Shown piece by piece: positions 1-14,201 of a DNA stretch of 64,000 bases. The position numbers were made by a program, and so were the translations under genes. Each line of letters starts with the position of its first letter. Position 1 is the first letter of the stretch. Source of the DNA: Amaranthus tricolor (taxonomy: Eukaryota > Streptophyta > Magnoliopsida > Caryophyllales > Amaranthaceae); assembly GCF_026212465.1 (NCBI RefSeq), contig NC_080056.1, positions 4,819,810 to 4,883,809 on the forward strand, read 5' to 3'. The notes under the pieces are model-generated. The model made no database searches. It saw nothing but the letters and a program-made list of their open reading frames with translations, and was not told where the DNA came from.

Positions 1-930
<930 letters not shown>

Positions 931-949
931 TAGCACAAGTAGTCCTCCA

Positions 950-2196
950 GAACAGCAATGTTGAACAAAACCCAAGCCTAGACCTTCCCAAATCAAACTA
1001 ACAAATTATCCTCCTATTGATACCCTCCAATAACAATTGTATCCTTGGATTCACACCACCATCAACAAATCCAAGCAAATAACAGCATCATTCACTTGCA
1101 CCATTGAGTTTGGCCCGAACATCCTCCAATACACCTCTTCATTCTGCAACACAAGATCAATTGTTGGGACTTCAAACCCGACTCGTGTACTTCGAAACGA
1201 CCTCCAATTATAGCACACCTTAAATGGTGCCACTGGCTTAAGTTTCAAGACGTTTCCCAACTCGTTAGTAAACACCTCAGTCACTGCTTTGTAGATGGAA
1301 CTTTATAGAACAGTGTAAGGATTCACTGTACTGATTTTAGTCCCACCAATTCCTTGTTTGTTTATTGACAGTAAATTTTTGTTTATGGGTACTTCTTTTT
1401 CGATGATTGTAATGGATATTACACCGATGAAATACTCAGAACATTTTTCTCCTGCAGAAGAACTTTCTGCAGTGCTTACAGGGTTGATTAGTAAAGGAGT
1501 GTATGAAAGCACAGAAGAAGCATCTGTTCCTGGGAGAAGATTATAAGGTCCATCACTGAAGAAAACGACACCGTTTGAGGATGAAGATAAGGAAATAGCG
1601 AATTTTCGAACAAAAATGAAAGCAGAGGAGAATTGAGAAGGGACAGATTTTAGAGCGCTCGAACCCAGCTATCCCCTGCACTCCTTTGGCTGGGGCCTTT
1701 TAAGCAAAAAAGTAGGTGCACAGTTTGAAGTTTGGTATGGATACAATTTGACCCGGGTTTGACCTTCAGTGGAGGAAACCCGAATAACATCCGGTGCGAG
1801 CTCACCAGTAGTAGAAGTACTGATGAAAGGGTTTTCAGGGAATAGGCCACAGGTGTTGTTGTTGCAGCCTGGTCAAGCAGGAGCATTGCAAGTGCCGCAG
1901 CCCTTAGAATTGTCTAAAGAGCATTGTGCAGAGTTGCAGCGAGCAGGGTGGTATGTTGAAGAGATAGTTTTTGTCGCAGTCGACCCATAAGAATCGGGCA
2001 CCCAGATGGATGGTTAGAGGGACTGAGATAGGAGTTCTTTGGGTTAGTGTGGTTGTGTATTGGAGTGTCGATGGGTCTTTTGAGACTCGTATGACAAGAG
2101 CTTTAGGTCTGAATGAAGCGGATGCTGGTGTGAGGGTGAAGAGAAGAGAAGAGAAGATATGACGAGAAGGTGGTGGAAGAACGCCATGGAAATCAT
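950..2196 (-). pseudogene. basic 7S globulin / EDGP-like aspartic protease-fold pseudogene
   Basis: Read in shifting frames on the minus strand, this intronless relic matches the basic 7S globulin/EDGP/xylanase-inhibitor family, secreted cell-wall proteins with a pepsin fold that often lack protease activity. The ATG at 2196-2194 opens a signal-peptide-like hydrophobic N-terminus. The conserved GARFLWVDCDKN block follows near 2000, then a Cys-rich CNNNTC segment near 1850 and PSQFSSAF near 1630. SYTPLLINPVST and GGTKISTVNPYTVL lie at 1510-1310, VPTIDLVLQNEEVYWRMFG near 1170, and a C-terminal RLGF block near 970. The order and total length (about 400 codons) fit a full family member. The frame changes at least four times (near 1960, 1690, 1300 and 1060) and a TAG interrupts the GYQ.EDN block near 1010, so it cannot encode an intact protein as written. 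Indel errors in the assembly could account for part of this. Confidence 0.85.
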
Positions 2197-2946
2197 GGTC
2201 TGTTGTTATAAGTAATGAAAAGGAGTAGAAGTTGATTGATTTATACAGAGGTTGGGGAAGTGGAAAATGATAGATGGGAATATGGGATGATTAATAAGAT
2301 GTGATTACGTGGGGTTGTATTCTTAGGATTATTATAATGAATAACTACAAATGCAAGCAGTCAGGTCGTAATGATCCGAAATGCAATAAATTCTCTTAGT
2401 ACCAACTCGACCTTAAAATAACACGGTTTAATAAATAATAATACATATACAGCTCATAATTACCCCAACTTCATATCAAATAAGTAACATACCCTATTTA
2501 ACAAAATCTAATAGCAACACCGAACCTTTTACATTAACAGCCTAAATTTGGACCCAGTATACCAAATCACAGCATTTCTTATTTTGACGGAATATACAAT
2601 TTGGGGCATATATAGAGATCTACAATTCATTCACAAGGCACGCTACAGTTGAAAATGCACAATGTTTGGACTTGGGACATAGATTTCCAGAGAATAAGAG
2701 AAACAATTATTGTTATTAATAATTTCAGGACAGTAGAAGTCGCTGGGAAGTACCTCCACAAAAGAAGATAATTAACAGTTAAAGACGTCTAAACAGAAAT
2801 CTCAATGAAAATATATTATGGAGTTGCAACATCACTCCTATTAGTACAATTCACGGCTGCATAGTAGAACACAAAATCCACACTGGAACCAAAATTGAAA
2901 GAAGAAACTCACGAAAACCATAAATTGAGGGTGGAAAACAGCCAAC
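2197..2946. other. intergenic DNA and 3' UTR of the eIF3a gene
   Basis: No gene is seen in the first part, which is the 5' side of the aspartic-protease-like relic. The part next to 2946 should be the 3' untranslated region of the minus-strand eIF3a gene. I could not place a confident polyadenylation signal. Confidence 0.45.
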
Positions 2947-5900
2947 TTAAGAACCCCCACGCGCGGGAGTATACCGAGGCCTTGAACTAATGCTACTAAA
3001 ACTACTACCACGGCGATCATCAGCACCAGAGCCAAAGGCTCGACGATCATCACTTCGCCACTTATCAGTAGAAGGGCGTTGATCATCTCTTCTTCCCCAA
3101 CGATCAGACTCAGCAGGTGGAGCCTGCGTGGACCTAGGAACTTCAGCGGTTTTCTCCCGTAAATGTCGAGGAACATATTTCCCAGGTGCAGGAGCAGCAG
3201 CAGCAGCGGGAGCAACAACTTGTACAGCCTCTGGCTGAGGCCTATCAGGCGTCTCGGAAGGACGAGCAGCGTCACCAGCAAGGATCTGCTGCTTTCGCAG
3301 CCTCTCCTTCTCTTCAAGTTCCCGCTCTCTTTGACGTTGCTTCTCTGCAATTTCGTCCAACTTGGCTTTACGCTCAGCTTCTTCTTTTCTTTTTCTCTCA
3401 GCCTCTACAGAATTGAAAAGCAAACAAAAAGTAGATCATAAAACTATTAAATGCTTCATTCAGATATGATACATTGTGAACAGCACACGTCCGCAACATA
3501 TTTTACACTTGACTCTAGACAGCAGATAAAAGCAAAATGATTATCCCTTACCTTCACGCTTCCGTGATTCCTCCTCTTCACGCAGCTTGTTCAATCTTTC
3601 CTCTTCAGACTTCAAAAAGAAAAGCATTTTCCGTTTAGCTTCCCTTTCTTCTCTACGTTGCTGGAGAATCACATGAATATGCTCCTCCCTCTCCCGTCTC
3701 GATCTTTCAAGTTCAGCTTGACGGCGGCTCGTTACCTTTTCTTGGAAAATCCCCTGAAAAGCAACAGAAAAGGTGTTAATACTGTTATGACCTAACACCA
3801 GCAACATAGCATCACCAAAACCAGAACCACATGCTCCAAAAGAAAAGCAAAAGTAATGCACGAAATCGATTCTCAATCAGAATAACTCAATTCAAAAATC
3901 TGCATATAATGACAAAACATTTGTTCAATAGTCAACAACTAATTAACTATTTGTTCAAGAGGAGCAAAAGCATTTAAATAAACTTAAAAATTAGGGGACA
4001 AATACAAGGCAGAGAACAAAGAAAATGCATCAGTTTAGAAAAGATTACTAACCTTGTTTTCCATTACACGAGCTAATCTGTTCTTTTCCTGAAGGTCACC
4101 ATCATGACGTTGTCTACTGAGCTCAACCTCAAGCTGTGTAGTCCCCACTCAAGATAGATTAGGTTCAAGAAAAGAAAAGAGATTGACAGCAGAAAATGCA
4201 CTATAAGCAAGCTATATAATTCTACTAAGTGAGCATTGTAGCATACATCAATGATATTAAACATAAAGTGTTTCAACATTAAAGGTCTCAACCTCTTGTA
4301 TAATATAACAATAACCAAACAATTGAGGTAACTATCGTGAAATCTAAGGACCAAGTTTACATGTCTGTACCACGGTATAAATAACCCTACACAATGTCTG
4401 AGACCACAGGAAGAGGTATATTCAACTGCCTCCTTACACAAGAAAAACTAAATACCAAAAAATACCGACTCTCTAAGAGTAAAAATGAAAACAAGCATAT
4501 CTCATACCTATGACACAAAAAAAACTAGTGCTTAAGAAAATTAAAGATTATCAAACTTCTGTTACAATATCATCTTATATACCAACATACGTTTAGGTTG
4601 GAGGATCCTATGTAAAGGAAAAGGATTACAAGCATAACAACCAATAATTAGAAGACATTTTAAAGCAAACAATGCAAGCACAATACAGACTTAACGTATT
4701 ATTAAATAAAACTCAGCTGTCATAAACTTGGTTATTATACTCACAAAATGAAAAATAGCACCTAAACACTGGCAACAACAGTCCATATTCCCAGACTAAC
4801 TTTTAGCCGATGACATTTTCTAAAACATGGCCAACTAACTTCTCCACACTATACAGATAAGAGATAATAGAGTTTAAAATCAACCTGTTGTTCACGCTCA
4901 TGCAGAAGTTGTTCCTCTACTAGGTGCTTTTGGTATGCATCTTCAATAAGAGGAGCTTCCTCCTCTCGCTTAGCTCTCTCCAAGTAGTCCATCTGCTTGC
5001 CTAACTTCAGTAATTTTTTCTCCATTTCTTGTTTCTGCTTCACTCCCTCATTGAGGGCAAGCGCCATTAATTCTTGCTTGGTCAGCTTATCCTAAAAAGA
5101 GTAAAGGACACAATCAAAACAAAACACCAAATAGCAATAAATATCATGTTACTTTCAGAGATATACTCACCCCATCTATAACTGTTTTCTTCACTTTTTT
5201 GCCAAACTTGTCAAACTTCTCCTGAAGTAATGCTTTAGCTTCTTCAATCTCACGCTCCTCGATCTCCTTTTGGATACGCTGACGTTTCCTATTCTCATAT
5301 TCTATAGCAAGTCTTTTCTGCTCAGCTTCCTCACTACTCTTCTGCTGCTGCAACCTCTTCAACTCTTCCTCACGTTCCTAGAAAACATCAAAGACATGAA
5401 CATGAGGTCTGTAACAAAGTAAAACCTATTCCATTCAAAAAGGTGCATAAATTATTGAAAATACCTTCTCCAAGAGTTGGCGTTCTTGTTCCTCTTTCCG
5501 CTGTTCAATTATAATTTTACGAGCAAGAAGCTTCTTGTGTTCCTTCTCCACAATCTCAGCTAAGCCAGGCAAAACATCCCCAATCTTTGAAGCCTTGCTT
5601 AAAGGAGGATATATCATGGACCTTGCTTTGTTCAAAGATTCGGCAAACACTGTGAGGTGATTCCTGAAATCATCAGACTCAAGATCCTGCACAAAAGTAA
5701 TACTCAGTCAAATTATTTAATCTTGAGACCCTAAAGAAACTGAAACCTACAATCTAAACAAATCCACAGAACATAGAGCGTCAGAGAAAAACTTGAAAAC
5801 TGAACTGAGCACCTAATCATCAATTGGGATACACAACTTAGACTTACAAAGTGGGAACATTTAAAACTACCCATCAAACTAAAAGTATCCTTTAAGCCAA

Positions 5901-8900
5901 TTCGAATATTGATCAATGACAGGTCAATGTCAGATAAATAATAGCATATTTAAACATATAAATCAAAAAAATTATAGCCAATAAACTCTGGCGCGTAAAT
6001 GCTAAATAACGAAGCTTACCAAATTACTAAACGAAACAGCACCATTCATGTGGTCAATCTTCATTGTTAAGAACTTGTGCTTGAGAGCATCAACTGAAAT
6101 TTTTTCCACAACAGAAAAATCAAAGAATGGAATCATCTTGGACAAACTTTCAATGGTCATTGTCTGGTAAACTTGGGAAGCCTGTAACATAGAACACAAT
6201 TTGAACAAAGAGTCACATAACTTCGTAAACCAAACAAGCATTGTAAATGCAAGAGATTTAGAAGTTGACAACGTGTGCAATGTTAAAAACAGACATCAGG
6301 ATAGCATGGCATATCAAAGCAGACTAAAATTTAAAAAATACACTTGTGGCAGATGCAAAAAGGTTATTAAGTATAATTATGCACCTGCTGTAGCAATCTC
6401 AGGGTTGCTAACTTTTCTAATGCTAGAACATACTTCGATAATTGCACTACAGGTACAGAAGATGCTGAAGTAAGTTTGCCTCCCAGCTTAGAGATTTTGT
6501 TCAGTAACGGCTGGACCTTCAAAGACAAATCTAAGGGGAGAAACTCATGCTCTAAAAGATGATAAAGTTCCTTTACTTCTGGAAGTACACAGGACATTAC
6601 ACCTTTAGTAACCTGCCAATAAAGAGAAATAAGATCATGTTAGACATCTGAAAATTTCCATCAAAATCATTCCTTTATAAACTTCTCGGTTGAAGGTCAT
6701 ACCAGCTCCAACAGCAGAGCTGAACGCGAGAGCTGTAAAACAATAGAACATTTATCAGATTTAAAATGTAGGATAAAGACGACACATTAATAAAATAGAA
6801 AACAATAATCGATAAACAATCTGACTTACCACTTCTCTGCTTTCAGTTTTCGGATCAAGATGAAAATTAATAATGTTGGTCATCTGGAGGTTACGCTGTT
6901 TCTCATTTTCAAGTTCCAAATGGGATGCACCACGTGCATGATCATAAGGAGGAACAGAAAGTGCAGCTAAAACCACAGATGATGCTATCGTCTGCAAATC
7001 TTTTTGGATCAAATTCTTGTTAAAGTTCTTTTGAAGCAAGAAAAGCTTGAGCCAAGCATAAGCATGATACAAATGGCTTCCCGAAACCCAAAATATTTCA
7101 GTGAGTTTAGCATAGTAAACGACTAACAACGAAGGCTTGGGGGTCTTCTTAACCATACACATCAAGCCATGAATATCTTCAACAGAGCGAAATGCTTCCT
7201 GTAATATACAAAAAATTTATCAGAAATTAGTCTCATTCCCACTAAAAAACCAACATACCAAAACAAAGTTCATAAACTGATATGAATCTTAATGGTCATA
7301 CGTCTAAAGATTTGATTACAATGAATAACAGAAGATTTGTAGCAGTTTACAATTCTCATTCATTGCGATATAGAGGACCATATTTAAGATTCAAATCAAC
7401 ATCTAATAGAAAAGATCTCTTTAATTACAGGACTAAGCACTGTGACCCTCTACAGTCCTCGCCCTTCTATTAAAGGACAAAGAGCTGCATGGATCTGACC
7501 ATCTGCTGCCTCCCATCCATGGTAAAAGCCTGTAGAGAGACGGTGTTTCAAACTAAAAATACCGAACGGATGTCTACATTAACATTCATCATACACCAAT
7601 ATTAAAAACTCGGGCAAGACATTGCAAGCTATTAAAAAGTACTGGCCAAGTTTACTGATACAATTTTCAGAACGGGAACAGAATAAAATTTGCAGTTGTC
7701 CAACCTGCCAAAGTTCCAGTTCAGTGGCAATCTTTAGTTGCTCAAATCTTGTGTCGAGATACAATTGTAGGCTTTCAGGAGCTGTTAAATCAGGTCGGTC
7801 TCGTTGGTCTTTGTATTTGTTCAAATTTGACAGATGGTTCCTGATTATTTCACAGAGTCTACGGAACTCTGTGGTTCGTTTGAACTGCTTGCAAAATTGG
7901 AAAGCACGATGAGCCGTCATCTACATAACAACATAACATAATTTTAGTACTTGAGTAATTAGTATACAAATTTATAAAACTATTAATATAAATGTATATA
8001 TAAATAATGAAAATAGGAAAAATCATAACCCTAGAAGCAAACTAGAATCAGCTAGACAAAACCATGGAAAGTCAAGGCATCATCATGCCTCATGTCTAAC
8101 AAAAACTGAAAAAGATAGATATACCAACTATATGGATGTTTTCTTCATCGAACGAATCGATGCTTGCGACCCATAAGTCTTGTTTTATCAATATAATAAT
8201 AAAGATACACCCTTTTGCTTTATCTTATCAATGAAAAGATCATCCAAACGTCTAGGGATTCAATGAAAGTACATTAAACATTGGAAAGTAAATGTCAAAC
8301 CTAGAATGGTTTCAAAACTACAACCATGGTACTATTCTTCCCATACTAAAAACGCAAATCATTAATCCCCGCATTTCAAGTACAAAACCATGTTGCACTC
8401 CAAACAAAGAAATAATATTTGTTTTAACAAAAGTACATAAAAAACGTTCATCTGAAATATATTAACAAAATTACCGCATAGAGACTCTCCAGTTTTGAAT
8501 TATTACGTAAAATTTCCAGAACGGTTCTGTATGTCTCCCATAAGAATTTGAACCATGGTGTTACAAGTTCACGGTCAGACCTATCTTTCCCCTTCTCCCC
8601 ACTAACATAGCTTAGCATGAGATCTTCTGGCCGCTTATCTGCCTCCAAATCTTCAACATCAAGCGCTTCTTCAAGAGCTTGAGCTTGACTACGAGCAACT
8701 TCGGCCCTCTCAGTTGAAAGGTGCATAAAATGTTTGATAACATCCTCCAAAGAGCTCACATTCACTTGTTGGCACACAATTCGATATTGTATTAAACCGT
8801 CTTTGGCATACCTGCCCTTCCTCATGTCGACACAAAGGTCTATGTATTTGAACATAATTTTTTCCAACGGCTTCTGCCAGGCTCTATACCTTTTTGATGT

Positions 8901-9722
8901 AATAACGTCATGAAGTGCCTGTAGGGCATCTTGCTTCTGACCAACATTGATTAACTCTGCATCAGAAAATAACAGGATCAACACACAAAGTCAGTAGAAG
9001 TAACAAAACATCAAAGATAAAGTAGATGAGGGATAGCACATGAAAGAAGAGTTATATCATTGCAGATACAAGGTGCACAGATATATCGGCCAAACCTCAA
9101 AAGAAACAGCAACCCACACAATCCACAAACGGAAGAAAAAAGATTAAACCAACAAAGAAAAATAAAAGAGATAGATTCCTATTGAATGCAGCTTTACATA
9201 TATAAGGTGACCATTGGCAACCACTACCAGCCATGAGCTAAAACAACCACAGATCTGTTAAAAGCAAGCACAACGAATAATTGATATTTTTTTTGTGTGA
9301 TGTAATAGGATTGAGAGATTTAGATTCATTGTAATACACTATTCAAATTCCCCAACTTGTAAATTCAATACTATCATCGAATTACAAATGATTACGTAAA
9401 ATACAAAACGATAATCTTCATAAAATCAAATTGTAGCAGCTTTAACTTCATAAAGATAAAATCAAATCCTGCACATGAAGACCAATTAGACAGATGGACT
9501 TAAGGTATTTTGTTATGAAATGAAATGCTATAAGAAAGGAATCCTACAAAAACTAAAAATCTAAAAACACTCATGTTCGATTAAAAAAACTTCAGGTTGA
9601 AAAGAAAGACCATTTTTATATATGATTAACATCAGAGAGTAAATTTCAATAAAAAAAAAATCATAGTGTAACCAACCTTCCGCACGCTTAAGTGCATTTT
9701 CTGGCTTCGCAAAGGTCGACAT
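2947..9722 (-). CDS. eukaryotic translation initiation factor 3 subunit A (eIF3a)
   Basis: Encodes the large scaffold subunit of eIF3, which binds the 40S ribosome and organises the pre-initiation complex in the cytosol. Thirteen coding exons read on the minus strand with GT..AG borders and consistent phase: 9722-9677, 8956-8475, 7920-7705, 7198-6830, 6732-6703 (a 30-base microexon), 6612-6385, 6181-6020, 5686-5465, 5377-5171, 5091-4885, 4133-4053, 3753-3552 and 3404-2947. They sum to 970 codons, so 969 aa, close to the usual plant length near 980. The N-terminus [20 protein letters not shown] and the middle PCI-domain region (about residues 380-510, with [20 protein letters not shown]) are typical. 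From about residue 560 a Lys/Glu/Arg-rich coiled coil runs to a low-complexity C-terminus with [14 protein letters not shown] further upstream 5' UTR exon is inferred. No damage is seen, so this should be a working single-copy housekeeping gene. Confidence 0.96.
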
Positions 9723-10395
9723 CTTGATGGATCAAATGCTTAAGTCTGCGGAAGAAATGATATTTTATAAGTCATATATTTCACACACAGACACACACAC
9801 ACAGAAGCTAAGTGTAAGAACATTGATACAAAATCAATATACATACATAAACGTATAATCGTTAAACACATTAGTGATGACAATTCTTTGTTTTCTTACA
9901 GATTAAAATTACAGAAGACCGAAGAAACAAAAGAACCTTAAATTTGAAATCAACGAAATAAAAAGGAAACCACACTCAAAAGTCGAGATTACCATTGAGA
10001 TTATTACGCCGAGATTGATAGATCTAAGTATAAGCAGCTTAAATGGTCGAAATCAATCAAAATACAAACCCTAACCTCCTATATACAAATGTTTCATTCA
10101 AATTATAACTAATATTCCAATATTCATCGCTAAAGAGCACATTTAAGATTAGGATAATATTCAAGCATCTCGATGGATTTCAGAATAACACTCACGATTC
10201 ACAAACTAGAAATTTCGATCGAGACTAAAAGGAAAGGCGCATTAACGAATAAAAGTGAAAGGTACCTGCGCAAAACCCTAGCGTTTCGTTCTTCAACTTC
10301 CAAGCCCTAAGCAGATGACGGAAGAAGGAGAAGGTTTAGCTTGAGTTTTCACAGGAGAGGCAGAAATCGAACTTTTTTTAGGGTTTTTTCTTTTA
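9723..10395 (-). promoter_or_regulatory. eIF3a 5' UTR exon, leader intron and telo-box motifs
   Basis: The ATG is preceded by 23 untranslated bases and an acceptor (TTCCGCAG) at 9746. A donor (GCGCAG/GTACC) at 10265 ends a separate leader exon from 10266 to about 10395. This leader contains AAACCCTAG at 10273-10281 in plus-strand reading, and a TTAGGGTTTT tract lies at 10378-10387. Such telo-boxes are known to be enriched at 5' ends of plant ribosomal-protein and translation-factor genes, which fits the product. The exact transcription start is not visible. Confidence 0.6.
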
Positions 10396-10653
10396 ACTGC
10401 GCACCGTCAAATCAACTTTTTTTTACTTCGCCCCATATGTGACTTCGCTTGTAACTCTAAAATTGTTTTTCGTTTTCTGCTTTGACCTACATTTTTTTTA
10501 AAATGTTTAATTTATATTTTTTCTTTTACAAATTCTTATTCTTGGACGAGACGACCTTATAATGACATCGTCAATTTGGGTTGGTCTAATTCGTGCGTGT
10601 AACAACTTGGCTATTTTTATCATTTTTTGGGCATTTTTCAATTTTGATCTTAA

Positions 10654-10781
10654 TGAAGATTAAACAGTTGCGGAAATTAGGGTTTTGAGAATAGTTTTTC
10701 TATATTATTCAAGGAGTAAACCATTCTCAAATATATACATGAACACTATCTTCTATTCTAGGAAACTAAATATTCTATACA
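10654..10781 (-). repeat. Copia 3' LTR (128 bp)
   Basis: Left copy of the LTR pair. The pol reading frame runs into this LTR, so the last residues of the RNase H region would be LTR-encoded. Confidence 0.9.
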
Positions 10782-13700
10782 ATTTTGATCACCGATGCCT
10801 AACTTGTATAAAGTACTATTGAAGGCCTCTGATGAGGCAGCTTTTGTGAGAATGTCAGCTAGTTGGTCTTTTGATCTAACAAAGGGAAGACGGATGATCT
10901 TGTTTTCCAGTTTCTCCTTGATGAAATGTTGGTCAATCTCTACATGTTTCGTTCGATCATGTTGAACCGAATTTTCGGAGATGCTTATTGCTGCTTTATT
11001 ATCACGATATAGACCTGTGTGGCAATCTAGTTCTCCTAAAAGTTTTCTGATCCATAGAATCTCTGTGACCCCTTTTGCTATTCCTCTGAATTCTGCTTCA
11101 GCACTGGATAAGGCAACTACCTTCTGCTTCTTACTCTTCCAAGTGACCAGATTACCCCTTACAAGGATGAAGTATCCTGAAGTAGACTTCCTGTCATCCC
11201 CATCACCAGCCCAGTCTGCATCTGTGTAACCGATAAGATCAAGATTATCATTTTTTGAGTAGAAAATTCCTTTATTACTGGTTCCTTTTAAGTATCTCAA
11301 GATGCTCAGGACTGCTGCCATGTGTTCCACTTGAGGTCAATGCATGAACTTACTTACAACTCCTACTGCATAGACGATATCTAGTCTCGTGTAAGATAAA
11401 TAGATCAGTTTCCCAACCATTCTTCTATAGCGATCTTGATTTGCCATTTTTGCCCCTTTAATAATTTGCTCCTGAGCCGATTAATTTCCTTAGCGCTGTT
11501 CCCAGTAATTACCATATCATCAACATAGATAACGAGACATGTAATTTGGTTTCCACTCTTCTTGAGAAATAGAGTGTGGTCTGAGTTGCTTTGTCTGTAA
11601 CCAAATCTCTTCATTGCTGTAGTGAATCTTCCAAACCACATCCTTGGGGATTGTTTCAAACCGTATAGCGCCTTTTTAAGTTTACACCCTTCTCCTTGGT
11701 TATATTCATCTGAGTAACCTGGTGAAGGTTTCATATAAACTTCTTCTTCAATCTCCCCATGTAGGAAGGCATTTTTTACATCAAACTGATATAGGGGCCA
11801 TTCTTTGTTTGCTGCTATAGAGAAGAGGACTCGGATAGTATCGATTTTAGCCACAGGTGAGAATGTCTCCGAGTAGTCTATCCCATATGTCTGTGTGTAC
11901 CCTTTCGCAACAAGCCTCGCTTTATACCTCTCAATGCTTCCATCAGCATGATACTTGACCGAAAAAACCCATTTACATCCAACAGTCTTCTTGTTACTTG
12001 GTAACATACACTTCTCCCATGTCCCGTTTTTCAGGAAGACCATGATCTCCTCATTCATAGCTTGTTTCCACTTCGGATCTCGAAGGGCTTTTTCAGTGCT
12101 TTTTGGAATAGTACTTGGAATAGAGAGAAGTATTGAAGGCAACAGTTGTTTGTGATAGTTGTTCATCATCCTGTCTACAAATAGAGTATCGGGATCTCTG
12201 GGATTTAAACTCAGGATCATATCTTTTGGGAGGCATTCCTCTTGTACTCTGTAGGGGCAATTCATATTTTCTGGGAACAACAACACTACTTGGCACAATA
12301 TCATTAGTAGATATATCAATGAAAGGAGAAGGAGAACTTGGTGTTACCTCTTGTTCGGTCGGATGCTCAGGGACTGGAGTAGTCTGAGGAGATGGTTCAG
12401 TGACAATGTTGGTGGCAATATCAGTGGTAGTGCCTACTTGTTCTTTGGAATCTCGACTGTCAGCCAAGGGATGAATTAACCAGCTAAGATCCTCACTCAC
12501 ACTCTCCCCCTGAGATCGAGGCTGGGTATAGTAGTAAGATTGTTCAAAAAAGTCACAATCCATGGTGGTATAAAGTTTGTTATGGATGGGATCGTAACAT
12601 AGATATCCCTTCTGAGTAATGTTGTACCCAAGAAATACACATTTGACTGCCCGTGGTTCAAACTTGGTTCGTACCCTAGAGGGTGGCAAGAAATACACCC
12701 AAATATGCGAGGAGGAAGGGAATGAGAACAAGGAACAGGGGTAAAGGTATGGAGGGTGGCAAGAGGAGTCTGAAAATGGAAGGTTTTAGTAGGGAGACGG
12801 TTTGTGAGATAGGTGGCAGTAGCAATAGCCTCGGGCCAAAGACGGACAGGCAGACGAGCCTCAAACATGAGAGCTCGTGCAATCTCAAGCAGGGTACGGT
12901 TTTTGCGTTCAGCAACCCCATTTTATTGTGGAGTGTCTAGGCAAGAGGTTTGGTGGACAAGAACATGATCGAGAAAAAATTGTTTCATTGCAACAGAAAT
13001 ATATTCACCACCATTATCTGAGCGAAGGATCTTAGGTTTTTCATGGAATTGAGTAAGAATCATGTTATAGAATTTAACAAATACATCAAAAACTTCAGAT
13101 TTGTGTTTCAAGAAATAAACCCAGCACATACGGAAACAATCATCAACAAATAACACAAAATATGCAAAACCATGAGAGTCAATACGTGGAGCTGGGCCCC
13201 ATACATCAGAATGTACTAAATCAAATGGTTTGAGAGCACGAGTATTACTGGGAAAATAGGAATATTTATGACTCTTAGCCAGTACACAAGTTTAGGAACG
13301 TAGTACAACTATGAAGAGAATGAAAAAGTCGTTTTAGATAACCTAGGGACGGATGACCTAAACGACAATGCCAAGTCCACAATTGGTGAGCAGGAGATCC
13401 ATGAACAAGCATTGCACTACTATTTTGAATCACCTCATCAACATAGTATAGTCCACCTTGTTCAGTACCACGCCCAATGATCGTCCCTGTCTGAGCATCC
13501 TGCACAATACAATTTTCAGAGTTTAGGAGCACAATACAATTTAATTCCTTGGTTAACTGACTAACAGACAATTATTTATGAGACAAACTGGAAATTAACA
13601 AACAATTTTTAAGATGAAGAGAAGGAGAAATATTAACAGGCCCAGCTCGGTCAACCGGTACACATTCCCCATTAGCTGTCTGGATATGGGTTCGGTTAGT

Positions 13701-14201
13701 AGGATGGGTTGATAAAAAATCACGGGGATCAAAAGTCATTGTATCAGTTGCCCTACAATCAAATATCCATTGAGATTGAGGTTTATGGCTAAAAAGGCTT
13801 GTGGATATTATGTGGTGTGGGCCAAAAATATTAGTGGGTTTTGTATTTGGGCCTAAAGGTATGGGTTGTGTTTGGAATTTGGGAGTATGAGGTAGGGTTA
13901 TGGGGTTATAAATAAGAGAGTGAGAGGATGTGCTTCCCTCCCCAAGTGTTGCTGCTGTTGTTTCTCTCTCTTCCCTTCTCGGTTTCTCGCTGTTGTTTCT
14001 GTTGTCTGTTTGGTTTGTGGTTACTGTTTCCTCTCCTTCCCCCTTGCTGCAGCCCCTCACTTTACCTGAACACATGATGATGGTTGGTCGGCAGTAGTCA
14101 GGTAAGCCTTGCCGCCGGTCCGGCTTGCCGGTGCCTTGGAGGCGGCTTTCCGCTTTTGTAAATCGTCCCACTAGTCGGGGTACCCCACAAGCTTGAAGCA
14201 T
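10758..14201 (-). pseudogene. Copia pol relic (protease, integrase, RT, RNase H)
   Basis: Fragments in several frames. The protease site near 13755 reads FDCRATDT where the family has a DSGA core, so the active site is lost. The GAG-pre-integrase motif WTWHCRLGHPSLGYLKRLF is near 13360. Integrase LRSDNGGEY lies near 13010. RT is at 12319-11405 with KARLVAKGYTQTYGIDY and the YVDDM catalytic box near 11520. RNase H is at 11330-10758 with ALSSAEAEFRGIAKG. Stops and frameshifts separate most domains. Confidence 0.92.

Noticed and set aside
2841..3350. 169-aa Leu-rich minus-strand frame overlapping the last eIF3a exon
   Set aside because: It is the out-of-frame shadow of the eIF3a C-terminal exon.
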